Assembly: GCA_946617545.1 (NCBI GenBank)
Contig: CAMOKK010000094.1
Span: 1 to 5,572, forward strand
Direction: 5' to 3'
DNA: 5,572 bases
Source: an uncultured Bacteroidales bacterium
GTDB taxonomy: Bacteria; Bacteroidota; Bacteroidia; Bacteroidales; UBA932
Shown here: positions 1-5,572 of the stretch, piece after piece
Position numbering within the stretch: position 1 is the first letter of the stretch
How the letters are laid out: every line of letters begins with the position of its first letter
Program-made: the position numbers and the translations under genes
The notes under the pieces: generated by a model
Databases searched by the model: none
The model's input: only the letters and a program-made list of their open reading frames with translations
Told to the model about the DNA's origin: nothing

Positions 1-11
1 TTACGGAAAAG

Positions 12-35
12 TTTTCAACAGCGCTTTGTTGAGAA
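12..35 (-). terminator. Weak hairpin downstream of the operon, possible terminator
   Basis: In the gene-strand direction, TCAACA (32-27) and TGTTGA (20-15) form a perfect 6-bp inverted repeat around the loop AAGCGC. It begins about 10 nt after the lipoprotein stop codon. T-rich and A-rich flanks (TTTTTC before, AAAA after) could extend the stem with a 2-nt bulge. The stem is short and AT-rich, and the trailing T run is only TTTT after AAAAC, so this is a poor match to a strong intrinsic terminator. It may instead be an attenuating or mRNA-stabilising hairpin, or chance. The window ends too soon to tell whether the operon continues. Confidence 0.3.
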
Positions 36-41
36 AAAGAA

Positions 42-548
42 TCAGCGGTCCACATAGTAGCCCAGGCTCCCTTCATAGCCTGTTCCGTCCACGAATTTCT
101 TGAGCAGCCGGGCGCTCTCCTCCTTGTCGAACATCTCTTCATAATCATGATGGTAAGAGGCGTCCGGCACCACGTTCACGTCAAAACGAATCTCGGCCAT
201 GCCCGAAGGAGAGATATTGCCCCAGAAACGGACGGAATGCTCGGCCCGGCCCACATTCTTGCGGCTATCGTACTTGAGGGTGACCAGCATGCTGCGCTCC
301 GGCGGAACCACCATCTCGTGGTCGCTCTCAAGGACGATGCAGCCGCAGGACGGCTGGATGTCCTTGATTACCAGCGGCACCTTCCCCTTGTTTTCCAGGC
401 GTACCAGTACGGTGAGCTCCTGTCCCTGAAGGATGGGATAGTAGTGGCGGACGGGGTCCCGGATTTCCACGGTGGTGTACTGCACCTTGCCGGTGCAGCC
501 CATGACGGCCAGAAGGGCCAGAAGGAAGAAAGCTACAATCCGTTTCAT
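42..548 (-). CDS. DUF1573 domain lipoprotein
   Basis: This is a 168-residue lipoprotein. The N-terminus is a lipoprotein signal peptide: Lys2-Arg3, hydrophobic core IVAFFLLALLAV, and lipobox AVMG before Cys18. Residues about 38-128 match the DUF1573 pattern: LENKGKVPLVIKDIQPSCGC at 51-70, with Cys68 and Cys70, then VPPERSMLVTLKYDSRKNVG at 81-100 and HSVRFWGNIS at 104-113, ending in a strand (AEIRFDVNVV). The family has an immunoglobulin-like beta-sandwich related to ASPM/SPD-2/Hydin domains and is common in Bacteroidota envelopes; its biochemical role is unknown. A roughly 40-residue acidic/aromatic C-terminal extension (129-168) follows and I do not recognise it. The ATG at 548-546 shares one base with the TAA of the DUF4838 gene (TAATG), so translation is probably coupled. 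The protein may be an accessory factor for the barrel or the hydrolase-like partner, on context only. It ends with TGA at 44-42. Confidence 0.92.
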   Translation of the reverse strand: MKRIVAFFLLALLAVMGCTGKVQYTTVEIRDPVRHYYPILQGQELTVLVRLENKGKVPLVIKDIQPSCGCIVLESDHEMVVPPERSMLVTLKYDSRKNVGRAEHSVRFWGNISPSGMAEIRFDVNVVPDASYHHDYEEMFDKEESARLLKKFVDGTGYEGSLGYYVDR

Positions 549-550
549 TA
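546..550 (-). promoter_or_regulatory. TAATG stop/start overlap between DUF4838 and DUF1573 genes
   Basis: On the minus strand the TAA (550-548) of the DUF4838 gene shares its final A with the ATG (548-546) of the lipoprotein gene. This is a classic termination-reinitiation arrangement. An AGG lies just before the stop, but it is too close to the ATG to be an ordinary ribosome-binding site. The overlap is seen directly; coupling is inferred from it. Confidence 0.7.
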
Positions 551-2737
551 CCTGAAATAAATTTCGTCTATACCCAAGTCCCGGGTGTGGGAAGGAATGA
601 TACGCAGCCAGACCTGGGCAGGCCGGCCGAAGCTGGCCGAACCGCGGAAGGTAACCTTCTCACCTTCATCCACATAGTCGGACAGGCCTTCCTGACGAAG
701 GGTGCCGATATTGCGGTCATCGGCCCAGATTTCCACGGCCTTGGGAGGCGACATGCGGTGCCGCTCGCTGTTGAGGAAGGACATGGAGAACTCTCCGGAC
801 TTTCCGGCCAACACATCGGCCGGAAGTTCGATAACCAGGTCTTTCTGGGGGAACACCTGCCAGCCCCAGTGGTAATTCTGGGAGATGCCGGCCACCGCAT
901 CCGTGAGTTTGGTGGTGCGCTCGCTGCCGCCGTCATAGCGGACCATCAGAGGCTGCCGCAGAAGCATATCCCGGCTCCAGGCACTGCCGGCCAGCCATAA
1001 CTCCACCTCGTTTTCATAATCGGCCACATAGACACCCTGCTCGTTCACCCGGTCCATGTGGTCCGGAGCGGCATATTCGTTGTTTGTCAGTATCCAGAGG
1101 TCTTCTTCCGGCGTCATAATCTTAAGGTCTTCCACGGCCGACCACACCTCCGGCTTCACCACCCATTCGTCGCCCACCAGCTCGGCAAAACCGCCGGAGC
1201 CCAGGCCGCGGGTTCGGCACATCTCCAGGAAGGAGAAAGACACGAACTGCCGGGTCTTCTCATAGATGATCCGCTCGCGATGCGTCATTTCCATGGCATT
1301 GGCCCGCAGGAAAACCGAGTAGAATTCCCGGAAATCCTTCTCGAAGAGATAGGAATGCAGCGCCTCCTCCATGCCGCCATACAGCGGGAGTTCCAGGCCG
1401 CTGCGGCGGGCATGCTCCTCCATGGACAGCACCACGGAGGCGTAGAACTGGCCCACGTGGGGCATGGCATCGGCATAATAGTCCTTCACCATGCGCTCGA
1501 TGTCGGCGTCCGGGTTAATCAGGAGATTGGCCAGCAGGAAGGAGTACATCTCCTGCTGCATGGAATAGAAATAGCCGCTGCCATTGAGGAAGAGCCCCTT
1601 CACGCCCCTCTTGCGGTACTGGCGGAAACGCTCCTGCATCACGTACAGGATGGGGTAAGGCGTCAGGTAATCGTCAAAGTTGCAGACATAGTCCCAGATA
1701 TACACGTTATCCGTCAGCTGCTGCCAGCGCTCCAGTTTCCGGAAGAACTGCTGGCTGCGCTCGTCGTCGGACCGCCAGGCGCGGGGATAATCGATGGCCG
1801 ACAGGAACACGCCCACATTGGCGGGGAGCCGGTGGTCCGGGAGAGTCTCGGTGGTGGAATAGCCGGGGATGAAGAAGGTATGCCCCGGGAAACGGGCGGC
1901 CAGCTTCTCCACGAAGGCCACCACGGCGGGCGTGGCATTGGTCCGGGTGTTTCCGGCCGTCTCGCAGCGGCGGCACAGGCACACCCAGTCGTTGTCGGCC
2001 GGGCCGATGGTCATCCGCAGCGGATACTTGAGCCCGTCGCCATACTGGTCCATGATGTACTTCTCCGTCAGATCCAACAATTTGTCCGAAGAGAAGCAAA
2101 ACTGATTCTGATGCACCACGCCGTCGGCCCCTTTGGCAAACAGGGACTGGTCCATGTTCTGGAAGCCGAACGACTGGTCTCCGTTGCTGCCCAGCACGCG
2201 GGAGAGGTTATGTCCCCAGATGCCCCAGTCCATTTCCAGATTGTGAAGGGCCAGCAGATAGGTCATGTCCGGATTCTGGTTGGTGGGCATGTAGAGGTCA
2301 CGGTACTCGAAGGGGAAAGTGACTACCGTATCCCGCCCGCTCAGCAGCAGCGGCGGAAGGTCGTCCGTCGTAATCTCCGCATCGTCCTTTCCCACCATCT
2401 TGATAAACTGGTAAACCAGCCAAATCATCGTGCGCTCATCCTTGGCCCGGAGCAGGTAACCGCCGCCCGGAAGGCGGGAGAAGCCGAAATCTCCGCCGAA
2501 ATCATCGGCCACATGCACGGCCACTTCTATGCCGTCACGGCTCAGGACGGAGGACTCGGAGCGGCGCTGAAGGTGTTTTTTGAGATAATCGCTCATCTTC
2601 ACGTCCAGCGCCCGTCCCTGAACGTCGGGATGGACATGATACTGGTGTGCGGCACCTGCACCGCGGACAAAATGGCCGCAGGAGAGGGCCAGGAAACCGG
2701 CTACAAGCAGGTTAGAAAGAAATCGCAACAGAGACAT
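548..2737 (-). CDS. DUF4838 family protein, exported, glycoside-hydrolase-like
   Basis: I place the start at the ATG at 2737-2735, giving 729 residues. The frame is open up to an ATG at 2857, but the extra 40 residues lie inside the upstream gene, look non-native and would bury the signal sequence (MSLLRFLSNLLVAGFLALSC). Cys20 fits a loose lipobox (LALS-C); alternatively signal peptidase I cuts after GAGA29. Residues about 40-115 resemble the small N-terminal domain found before GH20/GH67-type barrels (GGGYLLRAKDERTMIWLVYQF). Residues about 140-445 match the DUF4838 region: IGPADNDWVCLCRRC at 244-258, then YIWDYVCNFDDYLTPYP at 346-362, GVKGLFLNGSG at 378-388 and LLANLLINPDAD at 401-412. After a helical segment, about 570-729 is strand-rich and may be a carbohydrate-binding beta-sandwich. 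DUF4838 is, to my knowledge, a TIM-barrel hydrolase relative without an established activity, so a carbohydrate substrate is inferred. The gene starts 26 nt inside the TPR gene, and its TAA overlaps the next ATG. Confidence 0.88.
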   Translation of the reverse strand: MSLLRFLSNLLVAGFLALSCGHFVRGAGAAHQYHVHPDVQGRALDVKMSDYLKKHLQRRSESSVLSRDGIEVAVHVADDFGGDFGFSRLPGGGYLLRAKDERTMIWLVYQFIKMVGKDDAEITTDDLPPLLLSGRDTVVTFPFEYRDLYMPTNQNPDMTYLLALHNLEMDWGIWGHNLSRVLGSNGDQSFGFQNMDQSLFAKGADGVVHQNQFCFSSDKLLDLTEKYIMDQYGDGLKYPLRMTIGPADNDWVCLCRRCETAGNTRTNATPAVVAFVEKLAARFPGHTFFIPGYSTTETLPDHRLPANVGVFLSAIDYPRAWRSDDERSQQFFRKLERWQQLTDNVYIWDYVCNFDDYLTPYPILYVMQERFRQYRKRGVKGLFLNGSGYFYSMQQEMYSFLLANLLINPDADIERMVKDYYADAMPHVGQFYASVVLSMEEHARRSGLELPLYGGMEEALHSYLFEKDFREFYSVFLRANAMEMTHRERIIYEKTRQFVSFSFLEMCRTRGLGSGGFAELVGDEWVVKPEVWSAVEDLKIMTPEEDLWILTNNEYAAPDHMDRVNEQGVYVADYENEVELWLAGSAWSRDMLLRQPLMVRYDGGSERTTKLTDAVAGISQNYHWGWQVFPQKDLVIELPADVLAGKSGEFSMSFLNSERHRMSPPKAVEIWADDRNIGTLRQEGLSDYVDEGEKVTFRGSASFGRPAQVWLRIIPSHTRDLGIDEIYFR
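2712..2737 (-). promoter_or_regulatory. 26-nt gene overlap that sets the DUF4838 start (translational coupling)
   Basis: The start codon of the DUF4838 gene (2737-2735) lies within the codons for the last barrel strand of the upstream gene, whose TAA is at 2714-2712. The frames differ. Upstream of the ATG I see no AGGAGG-like sequence, so initiation probably relies on ribosomes terminating nearby on the upstream gene. The signal peptide beginning exactly here is the main support for this start. The regulatory role is inferred. Confidence 0.55.
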
Positions 2738-5531
2738 GGGCCATAAGGAGATTACGGAAACTGACGGTGGAACGCTGGTCGTACAGGGTATTCCAGGTTC
2801 CGGACAATTGGAGCGCAAGGTTATGGGTGATTGCCCACGAGGCCGTGAACGCCGCAAAGGAGTTCAGGTTGTGGAAGGCGGAGGAGTTCTGATAATAATT
2901 GAGGAACTGAATCTCGGGAGCCGTACCGGCGCCGGCCTGCACCTCCACGTAGGATTTTCCTCCCTCGTACGGATAAAAGCGAATACGGCCCGACCCGTTG
3001 ACGAACCACACATCGTACACCGTTCCGCCCATCACCTTGGCACCCAGATAAAGATGGGAGCCGGTATGGCTCACGCTCAGCGAGCCGGCATACATCCGGT
3101 TGTGGTCCAGCAGGTAGCGGTAATTCAGGCCCAGTTCCGTGTCCCAGTCATTCTTCCAGTGGACGGTGCCGCTGAGGTCTGCGCCCGCAATGGGGAAATA
3201 CCGGGTACCGAACGAGCCTCCCAGCTTGAGGCTGAACGCCCGGCCGAAGTGATGGGTCCAGGAAGTGAGGAACTGAAGGCCGCGGCCGCCGGCCGACACA
3301 TACATAAGCTGGTCCTGGTCATATTCCGCATCCCGTCCGGTAAAGTTGAGGCGGGAAGAGAACTCGTCGTTTTTCCAGAAGTGGTCATAACCCACGGAGG
3401 CAATCACCATCAGCTGGGTGGCGTTGGTGAAGCGGAACACATCCACGCCGGCATCCACCGTATTGTGCAGCGTACGGGCCCTCAAGGCATTCATGTGGGC
3501 CTTGTACTCCCGTTCTTCCAGCAGGGAAGGCTGGTACTTGCTCTGGTACACATAGGCCGAATCCCACTCGTGGTCTTTCTCAAACACCAGACCGCGGGTG
3601 TAGCGGACGGCCGGGTCCAGGGGACGGACGGCCAGGGCACGGTCCAGCACCTCCTGGGCCTCCCGGATCCGCTTTTCCTTAAGCAGTTTCCCGGCATAGC
3701 TGTCCGACACGGCGGCAAACGTGCGCTGAAGGTCGTCGTCGGCCGGGAAGTCAGACAGATATGGCAGCAGCAGGTCGATGCCTTCCGTTTCCCTGCCTTG
3801 GGCCGCATAGATGGAGGCGGCTTTGATGGGGAACACCAGGTCTCCGGGATAGGCGTTCATGCCGCGGAGGGCGAAGGGAAGCGGATCTTCCGCCGTACGG
3901 AGGGAATAATACAGGGCCCAATAATCTTTGGGGTCCATCTGCAGAATGTTCTCACAAATGGGATGCAGGCCGGTCAGGGCGCCATTCTGCAATTTTTCTT
4001 TCAAATAGGGATAGGCCGTTTCCTTGTAGGCTCCTGCCAGCATCTGGCGCGACAGCGTATCCGTAGCATCCGCATAAGAGGCATACAGGGACTGGAGGGC
4101 GGCCTCGGGCTTACCTTGCTTCACCAGCAGGGAGGCATAGTCCATGGTCACCTGGTACTCGGGATCCGTCTTCAGGCGCTCCCGAAGCATCATCACCGCC
4201 TTTTCCGGCTGGCCGCTTTCCCGGTAGCACACGGCCAGGCGCCTCACAGCCAGGGTTTTCAGTTCCGGGTCCACAGAGCTGCGGCGGACGAATTCCAGCA
4301 GCGGGATGGCCTGCGAGTACTGGTTCTCGCCCATATAATCGGCCGACTGGGAAAGGCGCTGGCGGCTCACGGCCAGGTTGAGGTCGTAGTCGTCCGGGAA
4401 CAGGCGGAAACCCATGTCCAGGCTCTTTTGGGCCGATTCGTGCCGCCCCTGGCGGGTGTATACGTCGTATTCCATCATGTACCAGCGGGGAGAGTCTCCC
4501 CGGCGGCGGCGCATCTCCTCGATATAGTGGACGGCGTCGTCGTAATAGCCCCGCTTGACAGACTGGTTCAGCAGGTAATGGAGGGCCTCCATGTTGTGGT
4601 CCGTATTGTACGTGCGGGTATAGAGCTGGTAGGCATCGGCCTCGTTTTCCATGCGGGCGCTCTCGGAGAGAAGCTGCTCATACAGCGCCTGCAGCTGGGG
4701 AGAACGGTGCTTGGCCAACTGGCCGCGCACCAGGGAGAGGGCTCCCATGTTGCGCCCGGTTTCCATGAGGATGTCCGTGGTTTTCTTAATCAGGGGCACG
4801 TTGCCGGGATTGGCTCCGATGGCGGCCGACAGGTTGTCCAGGGCATCGTTCAGCTTGCCCCGGCGAATCAGGATGTTGGCATAGGCCAGCTGATAGTCGG
4901 CATCGGTGGGAGTGATGCGGACAATCTCTTTCAGGGCATCCTCGGCCGCCTGGGAGTCTCCGCTCTCACGGGCCTGCTGCCAGGTGGTTTCCAGCACATC
5001 AAAATAGTCGCTGTTGATGGAGGCGTCGTTGGGATAAATCTGGGCCAGGCGCCGCAGGAGAATATTGGCTTCCTCAAAATTCCCCAACTTTTTGTACAAG
5101 TCCACTTTCCTTAACCACAAACCCTTCCAGTAGGGATTCACCTCCAACAGTTCGTTTACATAGCAGATGGCGCTGGAATAATTGCCCGTGATTTCCTCCA
5201 CATTCACAAGGAGCGTTTTGGCGTCGATGTAATGATAATTGATCTGGCAGGCCTTTACCAGGTGGTAACGGGCCTTGTCAAAGTCCTTTCCGTTCCACCA
5301 GTAACGACCGGCCAGATAGTGCAGGCCCGCCTCTTCCGGATAATACTCCAGGCCCTGGTCCAGCAGTTCCTTACCCTTGGCCCAGCGATGCTGGGAGAAG
5401 AGGTTGGACACCTTCTCCGCATATTCTCCCGGGGTGTCCCGGCGCGGCAGGATATTGCGCTGTTTGTTCTGCGCCGGCAAAACTGCCGTCACCAGGAACA
5501 GGACCCATATGACCAGCTGCAGCCTACGCAT
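2712..5531 (-). CDS. TPR-repeat protein with C-terminal YaiO-like outer-membrane beta-barrel
   Basis: This 939-residue secreted protein has two parts. Residues 1-20 look like a Sec signal peptide: Arg2-Arg3, a hydrophobic core (LVIWVLFLV), and probable cleavage after LPA20 before Gln21. Residues about 35-680 are helical tetratricopeptide-like repeats with regularly spaced G/A/Y and P positions, for example LHYLAGRYWWNGKDFDKA near 70-87, VDLYKKLGNFEEA near 143-155, LAVCYRESGQPEKA near 432-445 and VRYTRGLVFEKDHEWDSA near 642-659. Residues about 688-939 switch to alternating hydrophobic/polar, aromatic-rich strands and end in VAISF, a terminal Phe typical of outer-membrane barrels. Segments such as GSGRIRFYPYEGGKSYVEV (847-864) recall the YaiO-type barrel domain. 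In known proteins of similar plan (PgaA, BcsC, PelB) periplasmic TPRs guide a polysaccharide to the pore; a transport role here is inferred. The ATG at 5531 is chosen because it starts the signal peptide; no Shine-Dalgarno is evident. The gene overlaps both neighbours. Confidence 0.9.
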   Translation of the reverse strand: MRRLQLVIWVLFLVTAVLPAQNKQRNILPRRDTPGEYAEKVSNLFSQHRWAKGKELLDQGLEYYPEEAGLHYLAGRYWWNGKDFDKARYHLVKACQINYHYIDAKTLLVNVEEITGNYSSAICYVNELLEVNPYWKGLWLRKVDLYKKLGNFEEANILLRRLAQIYPNDASINSDYFDVLETTWQQARESGDSQAAEDALKEIVRITPTDADYQLAYANILIRRGKLNDALDNLSAAIGANPGNVPLIKKTTDILMETGRNMGALSLVRGQLAKHRSPQLQALYEQLLSESARMENEADAYQLYTRTYNTDHNMEALHYLLNQSVKRGYYDDAVHYIEEMRRRRGDSPRWYMMEYDVYTRQGRHESAQKSLDMGFRLFPDDYDLNLAVSRQRLSQSADYMGENQYSQAIPLLEFVRRSSVDPELKTLAVRRLAVCYRESGQPEKAVMMLRERLKTDPEYQVTMDYASLLVKQGKPEAALQSLYASYADATDTLSRQMLAGAYKETAYPYLKEKLQNGALTGLHPICENILQMDPKDYWALYYSLRTAEDPLPFALRGMNAYPGDLVFPIKAASIYAAQGRETEGIDLLLPYLSDFPADDDLQRTFAAVSDSYAGKLLKEKRIREAQEVLDRALAVRPLDPAVRYTRGLVFEKDHEWDSAYVYQSKYQPSLLEEREYKAHMNALRARTLHNTVDAGVDVFRFTNATQLMVIASVGYDHFWKNDEFSSRLNFTGRDAEYDQDQLMYVSAGGRGLQFLTSWTHHFGRAFSLKLGGSFGTRYFPIAGADLSGTVHWKNDWDTELGLNYRYLLDHNRMYAGSLSVSHTGSHLYLGAKVMGGTVYDVWFVNGSGRIRFYPYEGGKSYVEVQAGAGTAPEIQFLNYYQNSSAFHNLNSFAAFTASWAITHNLALQLSGTWNTLYDQRSTVSFRNLLMAHVSVAISF

Positions 5532-5571
5532 CGGGATTCTGGGGTTTAGGTTGCTGCTGAGGCTGCGGATT
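5524..5571 (-). CDS. C-terminal end of an upstream gene with a Pro/Gln-rich tail (partial)
   Basis: On the minus strand one frame stays open from the right window edge to a TAG at 5526-5524. It encodes only 15 residues, NPQPQQQPKPQNPDA. The tail is almost entirely Pro, Gln, Asn and Lys, so it is probably disordered, like the extensions that often end envelope or cytoplasmic-tail proteins. Its last 8 nt overlap the start of the TPR/beta-barrel gene in a different frame (ATG at 5531-5529, TAG at 5526-5524), an arrangement typical of co-translated operon genes. The body of the protein lies outside the window, so no function can be assigned. The overlap and the coherent low-complexity composition are the support for it being real. 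A chance open frame of this length cannot be excluded. Confidence 0.6.
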   Translation of the reverse strand, partial: NPQPQQQPKPQNPDA

Positions 5572-5572
5572 C

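Noticed and set aside
147..560. Plus-strand frame of 137 codons antisense to the DUF1573 gene
   Set aside because: It lies almost entirely opposite a confidently recognised lipoprotein gene and has no family features.
2050..2080. Possible internal promoter from AT-richer patches within the DUF4838 gene
   Set aside because: No paired elements resembling the Bacteroidota -33 TTTG / -7 TAnnTTTG promoter could be made out with suitable spacing, and the patch is inside coding sequence.
1058..2746. Long plus-strand open frame (562 codons) antisense to the DUF4838 gene
   Set aside because: Its translation is a shadow: rich in His, Gly, Val and Gln with no domain or signal features, while the opposite strand encodes a recognisable family. 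It stays open because the real gene uses few codons whose complement is a stop (TTA, CTA, TCA).
2738..2857. 40-residue N-terminal extension of the DUF4838 protein
   Set aside because: It lies fully within the upstream coding region, has Arg/Pro/Ser-rich out-of-frame character, and would place the signal peptide internally.
2736..5114. Very long plus-strand open frame (792 codons) antisense to the TPR/barrel gene
   Set aside because: Same explanation: low-information His/Gly/Val/Gln-rich peptide mirroring the TPR periodicity of the real gene, with no coherent domain.
2712..5531. Repeated DNA within the TPR gene
   Set aside because: The repetition is at protein-fold level; I saw no near-identical nucleotide repeats suggesting recent duplication or a mobile element.
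1..5572. CRISPR, tRNA, rRNA, insertion sequence or att site
   Set aside because: The window is covered nearly end to end by overlapping coding genes, and no repeat-spacer pattern, cloverleaf or transposase signature was seen.

Overview
The window reads as a compact piece of a Bacteroidota (probably Bacteroidales) chromosome. All genes lie on the minus strand, so transcription runs from the right edge to the left. The lineage call rests on the protein families (a DUF1573 lipoprotein with a PSCGC motif, a DUF4838 protein, and a TPR protein with a YaiO-like outer-membrane barrel) and on start codons without clear Shine-Dalgarno sequences, which is usual in this phylum. The base composition is fairly GC-rich by eye, which would suit Alistipes/Rikenellaceae or a GC-rich uncultured Bacteroidales group better than typical Bacteroides. 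That last step is inference.

Layout in transcription order: (1) the last 15 codons of an upstream gene with a Pro/Gln-rich tail (5571-5524); (2) a 939-residue secreted protein with many TPR-like repeats and a C-terminal outer-membrane beta-barrel (5531-2712); (3) a 729-residue secreted or lipid-anchored DUF4838 protein related to glycoside hydrolases (2737-548, using an internal start); (4) a 168-residue DUF1573 lipoprotein (548-42); (5) a short tail (41-1) holding a weak hairpin. The genes overlap by 8, 26 and 1 nt, so they almost certainly form one operon with translational coupling. There is no intergenic room for an internal promoter. The operon promoter lies beyond the right edge, and it is unclear whether the operon ends at the left edge.

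All three complete products carry export signals and should act in the cell envelope. A TPR scaffold fused to an outer-membrane barrel, next to a glycoside-hydrolase-like protein, resembles in outline the export modules of synthase-dependent exopolysaccharide systems (PgaA/PgaB, BcsC/BcsZ, PelB/PelA). The DUF1573 lipoprotein would then be an envelope accessory factor. This is a hypothesis: no glycosyltransferase is visible here, and the upstream gene is only a 15-residue tail. No RNA genes, mobile elements, CRISPR arrays or integration sites were seen, and no stretch over 300 bases lacks a gene.
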